Assembly (NCBI GenBank): GCA_019649035.1
Contig: BMAT01009408.1
Location: 216,201 to 239,206 of the forward strand
DNA from: Elysia marginata
Taxonomy: Eukaryota; Mollusca; Gastropoda; Plakobranchidae
Direction of reading: 5' to 3'
Length of the DNA: 23,006 nt
The notes under the pieces were generated by a model that was given only the letters and a program-made list of their open reading frames with translations, was not told where the DNA came from and did not search any database. The position numbers were made by a program, and so were the translations under genes. How positions within the stretch are numbered: the stretch's first letter is position 1; every line of letters starts with the position of its first letter. This document shows, piece by piece, positions 1 to 9,964 of this stretch.

Positions 1-206
1 CCTCTCTCCCTCTCTTTCTCCCCCTCTCTCTCTCCCTCTCTCTCTCCCTCTCCCTCTCTCTCTCTGTCTCCCCGTCTCTCTTTCTTTCTCTCTCTTTCGC
101 TTTCTCTCTCTCTTTCTTTATCTGTTTCTCTTCTCTCTCTGACTCTTTTTCTCTTTCTCCCTAGCTCTCTTTATATTTATCTCTCCTTCTCACACTCTCT
201 CTCTCT
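1..206. repeat. Pyrimidine-rich (CT)n tract
   Basis: The window opens inside an imperfect CT/CCCT/TTTC tract that is almost pure pyrimidine on the plus strand for about 200 bp. It is interrupted by short G or A steps and ends where the sequence turns AT-rich at 'ctaatacc'. The left edge lies outside the window. Long homopurine/homopyrimidine tracts like this are common in invertebrate non-coding DNA. No gene is visible in it. Confidence 0.95.
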
Positions 207-1009
207 AATACCCAGGTGTGCGATAAAGAGTAGTATCAATTTTGCATGGAAATACTGTATTCAGCATTTTTAATGGCAATATTGTTTTCTCTTTAATTGT
301 AAGTGGCAAAGATAAGATGCCTCTAGTAAAAAATAAGACAATCATAATTACACCGTATACATTTATTAGTAACGACCAGGACACAACTGATACAGTGCAA
401 ACGAAGAGATGAACAAACAAAAAACAGAACTTAGAATAAACAAAAACGGAAGGGGAAAAACATTAGATAATTAAAGGATTTACTAAATGTAGCTGCCAAT
501 GCTTTTCTGTGAGTCATCATTTATAGCCTTGGAAAACAAGGTAATTAGTATCCGTCAAAGCGAGAATATAGTAGTACTTGTACTTGAAATAAATAGTGGA
601 AGCAGCCAATGCGCAGTCAGTTCTGATTGAAATATTTTTGGTATAAAATTAACAGTGGACTGAATAACCTATAGTTGAAAATAGTTGAAAAATTCCTTAC
701 CTTGGATTTGATTCAAAACCTCGACTTACAGCTGCTTCTGTAACCACCTCCTTGCCACTCAAAGAAATATGATTTTTACTATGTCACCACAATGATTCTA
801 AAAATAAGTTACGATGCGAAACTCTTTGCTAAGCCTCCCTTCAATCCACTGCTAAATTCACACCTTTAATTTTTTAATCAATGGTGATGCCTGGTATGAC
901 ATACATTCTGTACACCTTTTCCAAATTGCAGAATTTTAATTAGAAATAGATATGAACCATGCGTATTCTAACTTTTTTAGACAAAGGAGGAATGGTCATA
1001 TGGAGATCC
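207..1009. other. AT-rich stretch with no recognisable feature
   Basis: No open frame of note, no tRNA-like boxes and no repeat that I recognise. A 71-codon minus-strand frame at 205-420 is hydrophobic and has no family resemblance; I treat it as chance. Confidence 0.6.
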
Positions 1010-1879
1010 AGCGAGCGAGAGAACGAGCGCGCGGGAGGGAGGGGGTGAAAAAAGGTATTGGAAAAGGCTATATTGATGAAAGGAGCAAGATGACGAACAC
1101 CATTTAGATAAATTGGTGATGTCTACATGTGTGTTGGGGAATTTCTAAAGAGAGACTGCCAGGGGGGCATAGAGTCTGTGCACACAGAATTTTCACAGTG
1201 GCAACAAAACTCTTAATCTTTATCTTCCAGCCTACTGTTAAAATACCATCGTGATGACTTGGTTAGGTCACGACGATTACTGAGAAACTTAGAATCTTTA
1301 TTATATAATCAGTGCGACAGATTGTACGTCTCCTAAAACACTAAACGATTATTTTTTCTTTCTTTTCAGGTTAAATTGGCATTGATATTTGGTAGTTTGG
1401 CCTGCTCATATCCAGTCGTTGTATAAGCCTTTATAGTTTGAGATCTGAAGGATACGTTCTCGATATTAGATGACTGTGAGAAAGGTCAATATAAAGCGTT
1501 AGACAGAGTTATACAATGAGGGAGAGAGAAAGAGAAGAGAGAACCTCCTTTTAAGCGTCCGCAACCTGTAGTTTAGAAGCCGTTCGTCTTGTTACTAGAT
1601 AGAGAAAAGAGAGAGACGAAGAGAGAAAGAAAAAGCAAGAGGAAGAGGAGGGGGTTGAAAAAAGGAAAAAATACAGGCTGTTATGAAAGAGATTTTATGA
1701 AGTATTTATTTTTGCTGTATTCGATTCTCAAAACCCAGGACGTGTTAAATTGAATTGAGGATAGTAGAACAAGAACACCCTAACTTCGGAAAGCTTTCAA
1801 GACCTTAAACATGGCAAAGAACCCAAAGAATGACTCTATAATTTAAGACAAGATAATTATTACGTTCAGTTATCTTGAA
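1010..1879. other. Non-coding DNA with scattered GA-rich runs
   Basis: Contains a short GAGCG/GGGA-rich run near 1010-1045 and purine-rich runs at 1517-1541 and 1600-1671 (GA, GGA and AAAG steps). I see no coding region. Confidence 0.6.
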
Positions 1880-2118
1880 GATGATAGGGGCCAGTCACTG
1901 CAGCTGTTGGGAGGGGTTGGAGGGTGGACTGTGTGACATCGGTTCGCCAGGGGAGAACGCATGGTACAGGGGATGTCCCATATTGCAGCGAAATAAGTCC
2001 TTGCTGAAATAGATGTACTCTCGACCTGACGTGTCTCGCTACTGTTTGCCCAAGCAAGATCTGAGCTACACCTGTCGGTGACATCAAAGAAAGGATGAGA
2101 CGGACCTGCGCTACACAT
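1880..2118 (-). other. GC-rich patch, possible old exon or repeat remnant
   Basis: This patch is clearly richer in G+C than its surroundings. Two overlapping minus-strand frames run through it (82 and 73 codons). The 82-codon frame is Ser/Thr/Pro-rich and reads without a stop from about 2118 to 1870. I recognise no domain. The composition step with edges near 1880 and 2118 suggests an inserted or conserved block rather than random sequence, but a gene call is not supported. A fragment of a dispersed repeat is at least as likely as an exon. Confidence 0.3.
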
Positions 2119-2524
2119 CTACAGTATAGTTAATCCGGGTGTATATTTCGACTCACAGGCGGACACACGTGGTTTCTTCTTTCTTTTGTAAAATCCAAAT
2201 GAATTAAATCTACCTCTAGCTTTTCCCTGTCTTACCCACCTGTTTGTCGCTAAGATTTAAACATCAAAGGGGTTGTTACTGGTCCGCCCTTTGAATTTCT
2301 CAACTAAAAAGTCCAGTCCCAAATTTAGAAAGAGCACACCCGTCCATCTTGGAAATTTCTTTTTACCCCTCCCCTTTTTTTAAGTATCTCACCCCCCTCC
2401 CGGCCCCACATTTGCCTGCCTCACAAAGACTCCTCCTCTATTCGTGCTTACTTGATCTAATTTAGTAATTATTTTTCTTCCAATCTCCCCCTGTTCATCT
2501 TTCTCAGACCAGAATTAATAACTG

Positions 2525-2587
2525 ATCGGTAATTTATCGAAACTGTCTCATACTTCATAATTTATCGGTAATTTATCGAAATTGTCT
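2525..2587. repeat. Two-copy direct repeat, 24-bp unit
   Basis: ATCGGTAATTTATCGAA followed by ACTGTCT occurs at 2525-2548 and again, with one change (ATTGTCT), at 2564-2587. The period is 39 bp. A short local duplication next to the TATC-rich region; function unknown. Confidence 0.75.
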
Positions 2588-2641
2588 GTCGATCTATCTT
2601 TGTATCCAGCTATCTTAACATCTCTCCATTAACCTATATAC

Positions 2642-2652
2642 CTATCTATCTG

Positions 2653-2685
<33 letters not shown>

Positions 2686-2686
2686 T
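2642..2686. repeat. (TATC)n microsatellite
   Basis: Ten or so tetranucleotide units of CTAT/TATC with one TGTC variant. It lies just upstream of the LINE-like 3' end and may itself be the tail of an older copy. Confidence 0.9.
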
Positions 2687-2689
2687 TAC

Positions 2690-2922
2690 CATATTTACTA
2701 GACAAGACTGTTAAAGTTTGTACCATTTTTACTGCACTGCATATTTTCTAAAATTTATATCATATTTTGCCTTCTTTATACCCGTTTTTGTATAATGCCT
2801 TTAATATCTGTTATCGTGTATTACATATAGATATCTGCGTTTTTAAGACGAAGGTGTGCATGAATTTCCCATGATGGGATGAATAAAGCTATACTTATCT
2901 TATCTATCTATCTGTCTGTCTA
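2690..2922 (+). mobile_element. 3' end of a non-LTR retrotransposon with hairpin and TATC tail
   Basis: The segment ends with a small hairpin at 2867-2879 (TCCCA, loop TGA, TGGGA), then GATGAATAAAGC and a run of TATC units from about 2894. A hairpin followed by AATAAA-like sequence and a short tandem tail is typical of L2/CR1/Jockey-type LINE 3' ends, where the RNA end is recognised by the RT during target-primed reverse transcription. Only the 3' untranslated end is present; no RT coding sequence can be read upstream. The left boundary is a guess, set just after the preceding microsatellite. Confidence 0.55.
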
Positions 2923-3085
2923 TTCATTTATTATCTTTTTTGCTGCTCAATCTATCTATATGGATAGCTATCTATATGTTTATGTACCCTGCTATATACC
3001 TATCAATCTATCTATTGATTTATTTGTCTTTTTCTCAATATATCTGTAATCTATTCTGTCTTTCTGTCTGTCTTTTTTCTTACTT
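2923..3085. repeat. Degenerate TATC/TCTG-rich sequence
   Basis: Scattered TCTATCTATC and TCTGTC groups interrupted by unrelated bases, grading out of the TATC tail to the left. Probably an eroded extension of the same microsatellite. Confidence 0.6.
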
Positions 3086-3744
3086 TTTACCCATCTACAT
3101 GTACACACAATAGAATACCTAACAACATGAGAAAGATCTTAAAATTGTATTTTGTCTCTGTTTTTTCCCACAAAAAGTGTTCTTTTGAGCATTGCTGCCA
3201 TTTTTCCTCTTTGAGTGTGAGTGTTTTCGTTATTTTTAGACCTTTATTCAAAACTGAGTCGTTTCAGTGTTCTGTCGTTCGCAACTCACATCATTTTTTT
3301 CATACGACATCCTTTCATACTTCGGTTGCTTAATACGATTCTTTTCTATTCATTTGTGGTGATGAAAAGATTTATGATGAAAAAATGGATTTAAAAAGTC
3401 TATGATTTCAACCTAAGCTTATCATATCCTTTCAATATATTTACAAAAAAAAACAACAACTAAAGTTCTTTGTTGCTTCATGCGCTATCCTGCGTTATCT
3501 AGCCATAATTGTTATAAACATTATTTTTAAGATGCGCTCATTTGATTGTAATCATTGATAACTCATTTCAAAGAATGCCAAGGTCTATTTAATGTAATAT
3601 CTAATTTTTACTTCAGCATATCCAATCACAAGGTGTCTATGTTGTAATTACACCATGGCTAGGCTGATGATTCAACATATAGTCTGCATTTTTAAAGTAA
3701 AGTTTTAAAAAAGTAAAGATTGTTTTTGTATATAGCTCCTAATC
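3086..3744. other. AT-rich stretch with no recognisable feature
   Basis: A 68-codon plus-strand frame at 3127-3333 is rich in Phe, Ser and His with no motif, and I regard it as chance. Nothing else seen. Confidence 0.55.
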
Positions 3745-4010
3745 TACTAAAATCCTCTTAGCGCTTTATATGGATTCTTAGAAACCCTGACCAACCAAAT
3801 TACCTCCTAACCTTACGTCGCAGCAACAGTTTAATCATACTGACAAGATCTTTCACTCCTCAATAGTTGGGTTCTCCTTATGACTGAGTATGAAAATGAC
3901 TATGTTTGTGGAGAGATAGTAAATCGACTGCCCCAGACAGGGTTCGAACCCCAGGCCTGCCGTTTCCAGAGCCGACCGTCTAGCACAAGACGACGACGCC
4001 CCATTTTGCA
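3745..4010 (-). mobile_element. tRNA-headed SINE (degenerate), minus strand
   Basis: Read on the minus strand, the right end looks like a tRNA gene. An A-box-like TGTGCTAGACGG lies at 3976-3987 and a B-box GGTTCGAACCC at 3940-3950, about 26 bp apart, the spacing of an internal RNA polymerase III promoter. The body then runs leftward with no coding content to a 3' region containing GGTAATTTGGTTGG (about 3790-3803). The same body motif recurs at 7926-7933, which supports a dispersed family. No intact acceptor stem is seen, so it is not a working tRNA. No clear poly-A or target-site duplication was found, so both ends are approximate. Confidence 0.6.
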
Positions 4011-4337
4011 GGTCTCGTAAAACACTGGCACATACAGCCTGTAGTGTCATGCGGAAACTGGTGGCATGGGACAGTAAAAAATGAGTCTGACAGTAGTGAT
4101 ACCCTAACCTTCTGGTGCAGCTTGAAAGGTTGTAGTTAAAAGGTCAAAACCAATTGGATGTCAACTGAAAGAGGTACGATGAGGAAAAAATTGCATGGGA
4201 TAACGAAATGATTCATAATCTTTACGATGTGCGTGATAATTGTAGAATGGTATTCATCATGTCATAATTTTGTTTTCTTTGTTTCCTTTTAAGTGTTAAA
4301 ATTTTATTCAGTAGTTGCTTTGAAAACGAATCATTTC

Positions 4338-4387
4338 GTTGTTGTTGTTGCTGTTGTTGTTGTTGTTGTTGTTGTTGTTGTGGTTTT
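4338..4387. repeat. (GTT)n trinucleotide microsatellite
   Basis: About 15 GTT units with one GCT interruption. On the minus strand it reads as CAA repeats and gives a spurious poly-Gln run in an otherwise random frame. Confidence 0.95.
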
Positions 4388-4477
4388 GTAAAATACTTAT
4401 TACGGTGGGATATGGGGGTAACCAATAATAGAGAGTATATTGAAGGAAGATGCAGGTAAAACAAAAGGGGATAAAGG

Positions 4478-4535
<58 letters not shown>
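4478..4535. repeat. Compound (GA)n-(CAGA)n microsatellite
   Basis: Nine GA units change directly into about ten CAGA units. The abrupt switch in unit length within one tract suggests a point mutation that was then expanded by slippage. Confidence 0.95.
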
Positions 4536-5339
4536 TGAGGGAGGGCAGAAGAAGAATAATGTTGGTGGTCAATAAACATAACAAAAATGTTTAGACACAT
4601 AGTCATGGTACATAGCGAGTATCACCCGAGGCTTAATTATGTGGCGGTTACGTGGTTTCTTTAAAAAAAATAATTTTCGAATGGAGTGGGTTATTATCTC
4701 TAGTTCCAAATTGATATTTTTGGTGCCTTGCCATTTCCATTGTTTTTATTGCTTTATATATATACGAGGGGGTGAGCATTTTGTCTAATTAGGTCTGTTG
4801 TTGTCATGATACTTTTTTTTACGTTTCAACGGCTTGATAAAACTTAATCGATGGGCAGCTGTAATTAATGGGTATAGAGTGTCATCCCAAACGGAGCTGT
4901 AGTAAAGTGCATCTAGATGCTTAATTAGATTGTCTCTTTTTCCATTCAACCCACTTGGTAACAGGTACTGAAGCAGGAAGCTGGTTCCTCCTAGATAATA
5001 CTATTTCGTCAAATGTTTCAAACAGTTTCAATCCATTACAAGCGACCGATGAAGAGCCAGATACGGTATCAAACACAGCTTGCAGTGTAGTTGTTCCCAG
5101 TTTCCGTTATCGATGCACAATTTTTTTCTGACATATACATGGGTTTTTGAGCCAGTATGATTTAGGCTGACACAAATTAAGGAAACGAAAGAAATAAAAC
5201 AGTTTTCTGTGCAAGAGAAAGATTGATAATGGGTAGAGGAAATGACGCTACAGTTTGAGCGACAGAGAAAAACTTGAAACGGTTAAAATACGCCAACAAT
5301 AGAGCTCCGGGAAGAGAAAATAAAAGAACCTGGGGTTGG
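4536..5339. other. AT-rich non-coding stretch
   Basis: No convincing frame, tRNA box or recognised repeat. A short TATA run lies near 4757-4764. Confidence 0.5.
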
Positions 5340-5560
5340 CTACCGTGAATGAGCACTATTCCCCCGGCCAGGTGGATGGCGGAGCGCTAGCGCAGCGCGA
5401 GCGACCATGTCAGTGGTGCTCGGCACACACGTCTCATGAGACCAGATAACAGCATCAGTCCTGGCATCCAGCTCTGTCGAGGCTCTTGAGCGTGAGATGT
5501 ATCGTTAATTGCTGAGCTCGGCGTGTAGAGAGCGATGAGATGAAACCACTACCAATGTAC
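5340..5560. promoter_or_regulatory. CpG-rich patch with palindrome and YY1-like site
   Basis: The patch is GC- and CpG-rich against an AT-rich background. It contains a perfect 10-bp palindrome GCGCTAGCGC at 5384-5393 and, just upstream, GTGGATGGCGGAG (5372-5384), which carries the ATGGCGG core bound by YY1-type zinc fingers. Unmethylated CpG patches often mark animal promoters or first exons. There is no open frame of useful length through it, so I call it only a candidate regulatory patch or non-coding exon. Confidence 0.3.
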
Positions 5561-7202
5561 TGGATAATGGGTTTGTACCATTTTTAATTGGTGATGGACG
5601 CCTTTAATACGTTGACATCGCTTCCGTGGGGTTTAGTACCAAGGATGGACAGATTACACAGCACAGAAAAAGATGCTATGTCTAAGCAGAATTCAACGAA
5701 CATGAAAAACTTTCAAGCAGTAAATGCAGTGGCAATGCTGAGTCCGGATTTTAAGCTTTACCGAAAAAAATTAAGCCAATTTACATGTTCTGTTGTTTTA
5801 AGCTGGTATCAACAATGCAGATTGTTATAAAAGTTACCAGTGCTCAATACTTTCATCCTGTTTCTTTTTTGACGAGGTTAGTTTTAATACCAACATTGTC
5901 ATGTTGATAAGAAAGAGGGGAAAAGGAAAGTATAAGAAAAGATTGGAGCAATGGGAAAGAGAAGGGGAACGACAGGTAAATGATAATTCAAAATCATGTA
6001 GGATATTTTTTAATTTTGTTTGTTTTTGTTTTTATTTTTTTTTTTTATTCTTGGGGGGATGGGGGTAAAAAAGCCACGATGAAAATTAAGTGTTGCTACC
6101 GCTTTGTAAAGTCTCATTTTGCTCAAAGAGATGCCCAACAAACTATTAAGGGGTCGCCGCTAGGGTGCCCACCACAGACAGTTTCACAGAAATGATTGAG
6201 AGGTTCAAGAGAACGCTTTCAAAGACAAGAGACGCTGTTGGCAACTTACTGACTGCACATTGTATGGATGATTATTTTGTTTGTATGTTCATTAAAACAA
6301 AAGCAATATTTTTTATATGTACCCAACCATGAGATTTCAGCTCCATTTATTCTAAAGGATTAAAAAATAGTTAATATAAGAGTGCCTAGCATTTTAAAAA
6401 TATGTATTAGAGAGGGAAAAAGTGAGAGAAAGAGAGACAGACAGGACGTGGCCAAGAGATAGAATGAGAGAGGACCGTACCATGGTAGTCAGTAATCCAT
6501 ACTTACTACAATAAAATAAATTACAAATGTATGATACCTCACCAAATATACAAGTCTTTCATTTCCTTTCTGATTTAAGAACTCAACTTTTATCTCTGTT
6601 TGGTTGCAGTGTTGTCCTGGCGTGTTCAAGAAAAATACAATAAATTATAGGATAAAGGAAGAAAGATCGAAATTCTGACCTAACACTGCAATGTGTTAAA
6701 ACACAGAAGCCCTATTCATTTGTTGATAGGGCAGAATTAAAAAACTTAATCACATTCTAGGAGTTTGTGGTTGTCCACAACATTACCGCTATAGGTTTTT
6801 AGAGATGAGACATATAGATTGACTGTCACCTGAAAGGTCTTGTAACCTGCAGAAGGACTTGATGGTGCTAAATACAAAAATTAATTATTTCTTTGTCATA
6901 CATTTCTGTGTGTTCGATTCGAAATATGTCAATTAAAAATTGTTTTACTCCTCTAATAATTAGTTTTGACACAGCATATAATGCCGCTTGTGTATTACAT
7001 ATTTTGATAAATTTAAGGATTGCCTAATTCGAATTATCCGCACAAAAAGATGACAGGTTTGCATATAGGAAAAACTATTCATCACGTTGAATCATTAAGT
7101 GGCTCCATTTCTGAACTGTATGGAGTGATCAAAATCAGAAGACACTTAGGCAGAATTTCTTCACTACCGTTAATAATCTTTTTCACAGATATCGGTCTAT
7201 AA
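5561..7202. other. Non-coding stretch, nothing recognised
   Basis: Short plus-strand frames (80 codons at 5588-5830, 71 at 5980-6195, 60 at 7020-7202) show no domain, no coding-like composition and no conserved-looking motif. A T-rich run occupies about 6008-6050, and a short GAGA/GACA run lies at about 6410-6445. Confidence 0.5.
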
Positions 7203-7396
7203 CTCAAATGGGGTTTGATTCATTTGGCGATGTGGTTCGCCTGTCACCTGGCTCCCAATAATATAGATCACATCCCAGTTGTGTGATGGTGCTTAATATG
7301 GATCTGTTAATTAGTGCATGGTGAATGAAGAAAGGGGGTGTGAGAGATGGGATAGAGAGTTGATAGGGTGAAGTGCAAAACTTACCGGATGAGAGC

Positions 7397-7402
<6 letters not shown>

Positions 7403-7445
<43 letters not shown>

Positions 7446-7464
7446 TAGAGAGAAAGAAAGAGAT
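7403..7464. repeat. (GA)n microsatellite
   Basis: An almost uninterrupted GA run of about 30 units that becomes GAAA/GATA at its right edge. Both strands give artificial frames (Arg-Glu on plus, Ser-Leu on minus). Confidence 0.95.
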
Positions 7465-7896
7465 TGATTCCCGCAAACGTATAACTGCTGTAATATTTTA
7501 TTGTCTTTTAGAGGTCCATATGATAAAACAATGCAATGGACATTATTTAGTATTTTTAAAAGTTTTTTTGTTTTCTGTTCCGGTTACGTTGTCATTATTT
7601 TCTAGACGGATTTCAAAGATTTACAAAGAGAACTTAAATGTACTACAAAAATAGGACCCTTCTCTTTTTTCTTGACTATCCCTCGCTTTGTCCTCCGCTC
7701 ATATTATTTATCCGAGTCAAGCTCCATCTAAAGAGTACAACACTTATTCTTTAAAATCTTGATGACCACGATAACATGTTTTCTTCCTCTTTATAATTTT
7801 GAATGGTGTGCGTTTTCGACTTTTTTTTTCAGTATCACCTACGCGCACAGTTACTTGTTAAAGATAAAAATAACGAGCGTTTTTAGTGCATAATCC
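7465..7896. other. AT-rich stretch with no recognisable feature
   Basis: A 93-codon plus-strand frame that starts inside the GA repeat (7373-7654) continues into this stretch. Its non-repeat part has no motif and I do not call it a gene. Confidence 0.5.
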
Positions 7897-7990
7897 AGTA
7901 ATACTCTAAGCGTTTTACATGAGTCAATACCAACCAAATTACCTTCTGACAACACCTTTCACTGCCTTTAAGCGGGTACTCGGTTTACGC
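7897..7990 (-). mobile_element. Partial SINE related to the copy at 3745-4010
   Basis: It shares with the left copy, in the same order, a TCT(t/a)AGCG(c/t)TTTA block, the block ACCAACCAAATTACC, and a CTTTCACT block followed by a GGGT(a/t)CTC block. The tRNA-like head is absent, so this copy is either internally deleted or truncated. The strand is inferred from the complete copy. The boundaries mark only where similarity can be seen by eye. Confidence 0.45.
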
Positions 7991-8524
7991 CGGAGTGCAG
8001 TGCTGGTCATCATTTTGCTATGAAGAGTCAAAAAATCAAAATCTTCATCCAGAAAAAAGCAACATCTCGTGTAATTATAATAAACTTAACCGTCACAACT
8101 CGATTGTCATTGTAAAGAGCATACCTGGAACTAATTATAGACTTGCATCGCAATGATGGGTAGCAGCTCTCTTTCATGGCCTATGTAAACGGAGCAAAGG
8201 CAGACAACTATGGCATGGTGATCTCTACCGGGTCCCAGACTTCCTCGCGCTTGTGTTAAAACGCCCCAGAATCAAATGTGAACTTGTTAGGCAGGAAGAG
8301 TGTTTGTCTTTCCACTCAAGTGGTTGTGGTGGGAAGCCTTCTCTCCTACTTATTCAAACTCTAGCATCCTCAGCCTACGCTCTTCCCCTGATCTCCCCCA
8401 TGCCTCTGATCTCATAGAGGCGTCCACCTCAAGATCGAGTACACACACATACACACTGATACCTTGGTGTAGCTGTATGCTATTATAAAATATATAATTG
8501 GAACACGCACACACATACACATGT
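7991..8524. other. Non-coding stretch with CA-rich runs
   Basis: Short (CA)n groups with TA interruptions occur at about 8440-8456 and 8503-8522. The 62-codon frame at 8300-8488 is not convincing. Confidence 0.5.
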
Positions 8525-8630
8525 GCTCGCCATTGTCATCCATTCCCCTGTAGCTGTACGTTCGCATGGGCCCTTCTCCTCAAGGAGTGAAGTAGACTCG
8601 CAGAAAAGATGGCGAATGTGTATAAATCAT
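8525..8630. promoter_or_regulatory. Possible promoter patch with opposed ATGGCG sites
   Basis: A minus-strand GACAATGGCGAGC (8525-8537) faces a plus-strand AAAAGATGGCGAA (8604-8616). Both carry the ATGGCG core of YY1-type sites. TATAAAT follows at 8621-8627, and CGCGAG lies just beyond. The arrangement resembles promoter sequence but is short and could be chance; no linked exon was found. Confidence 0.2.
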
Positions 8631-8730
8631 TTCGCGAGCAAACAAGTCGACACAATTCAGAGCGAACATAAGATCTTCCACTCATAGCCTGGCCACAATG
8701 ACATGAAGACAATTCTGCTTGGGGTGTGAA

Positions 8731-8848
8731 GGAAAATGGAGAGAGAGAGAGAGAGAGGAAGAAGGAACGGAGAGAGAAGAAAGAGAGAAAGAGGAAGCAG
8801 AGAGGGAAAAAAAGAAGAAAAATACTATCCTCAGAGCGAGAGAGAAAA
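8731..8848. repeat. Purine-rich GA tract, imperfect
   Basis: An initial clean (GA)n run at about 8739-8757 is followed by GGAA, GAAA and GAGG variants. It causes the Ser/Leu/Phe-rich 146-codon minus-strand frame across 8536-8976, which is therefore not evidence of a gene. Confidence 0.9.
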
Positions 8849-9585
8849 TGAAGTTGGTTTAGGCAGGGAGGAATCTTTTTTTTGTGTGTAGATGAAGTCC
8901 ATTTTAAGAATAGTGTTAAAAGATTTTTTTTTCTTTTTTTTAAATTGTATTTTAAACTAAGATTATAATTTTCCACTGACAGTTTTCATAACTCCAATTC
9001 GAGGTTCATTTTGCCATTACTCAATACCTTATTCGGCTGATAACTGTTTTTACTACAATGTGAACTAGTTAACTTGTAAAAAAAACGTAAGAAAACTTAA
9101 CAAGAAAACACAGAATGGATGATTTTTCGTAAATACATTATACCAAATATAAATCAAATTTATTTGTGAGGATTTCTTATTTTCCCAGGGTATTTGTCTA
9201 CATTTCGCGCTCGTGAATTTTTTTTAACATTTTACAGATATTACGTCATACACATGTGAATCTAAAAACAAAGAAAGTTTAAATGCAATGCACCATACAC
9301 TTTTTATACCGGTACCATCATCTGTCGCTTTGCTCTCGGATAAATTAGAGCTAACACAAAATATTTGACGGGCCTGGTTATTTTAATATTTTTAGTAGAG
9401 GAAAATTGATTTTGTTAAAGCTTAAATCAATAGTTCATTAACATCCAAACAGAGCAAGAAACACCCGTAAAATTTCTCGGATGTTTGTGTTATTGTTTTG
9501 TAGGTTTTTTTTTTTAATAAGTTCTTTTTATATCTGCAATTGCGCAGTGTTACAATGTTTTGCAACTTAACAATCAGAAACTTTA
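8849..9585. other. AT-rich stretch with T-runs
   Basis: Contains T-runs near 8876-8884 and 8922-8941 and otherwise nothing recognised. The right edge holds the left copy of the putative target-site duplication of the next SINE. Confidence 0.5.
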
Positions 9586-9927
9586 TGGGTCAGCGTGGCA
9601 GAGTGGTTAGCGCGTCGGACTCGCGATGTGGAGGTCGTGGGTTCGATTTCCCGACCATGCCATGTTGCAGTTGCCTTGGGAAAGCAATTTACCCTAACTT
9701 TCCCCAGTCCACCCACCTGTAAAATGGGTACCCAGCTACAGACAATTCTTGAATTTGTGATATGCGCCTGCAACACCCTGCATATGGGTTTAATTAAAGT
9801 GGCCTTAAATGTACTGGTCTGCTGGGGCATTAGTGGCGCTGCTCTTGTGGCGACACAGTTACGCTGAGTAACGAAGCCAAATTTCCTGAAAGGGATTAAT
9901 AAAGTAAATTAAAAAATAAAAAAAATT
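9586..9927 (+). mobile_element. tRNA-derived SINE, near complete
   Basis: The head resembles a tRNA: A-box TGGCAGAGTGG at 9596-9606 and B-box GGTTCGATTTC at 9640-9650, followed by CCGACC. The body contains CCTTGGGAAAGCAATTTACC (about 9672-9691) and CACCTGTAAAATGGGTACC (about 9714-9732). These resemble a conserved central SINE domain seen in several invertebrate SINE families, though I cannot say which named domain. It ends with AATAAAG and an A-rich tail. AACTTTA occurs just before the head (9579-9585) and just after the tail (9928-9934), a plausible 7-bp target-site duplication. Overlapping frames on both strands through the head are by-products. A working tRNA is excluded by the long body and poor stem pairing. 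Confidence 0.8.
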
Positions 9928-9964
9928 AACTTTAGTCATTGTTCAAAAAAGGTCCTCAAGATCT

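Noticed and set aside
2642-3085. CRISPR-like array in the TATC-rich region
   Set aside because: These are simple tetranucleotide repeats without spaced unique spacers, in animal-type DNA.
3806-4121. CCTAACCTT...GCAGC occurring at 3806-3824 and 4103-4121 as a target-site duplication of the SINE
   Set aside because: The match is imperfect, and the left copy lies inside the apparent SINE body, not at its edge.
4222-4606. Minus-strand frames with poly-Gln and repeated Cys-Leu-Ser-Val units
   Set aside because: They are translations of the (GTT)n and (CAGA)n/(GA)n microsatellites; the non-repeat parts show no domain.
8536-8976. 146-codon minus-strand frame, the longest in the window
   Set aside because: Its middle is the GA tract read as Ser/Leu/Phe and its ends are Lys-rich or unremarkable. 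No family and no coding signal.
9588-9660. A functional tRNA gene
   Set aside because: The A and B boxes are good, but the acceptor and anticodon stems do not pair properly and the sequence continues into a SINE body and A-rich tail.
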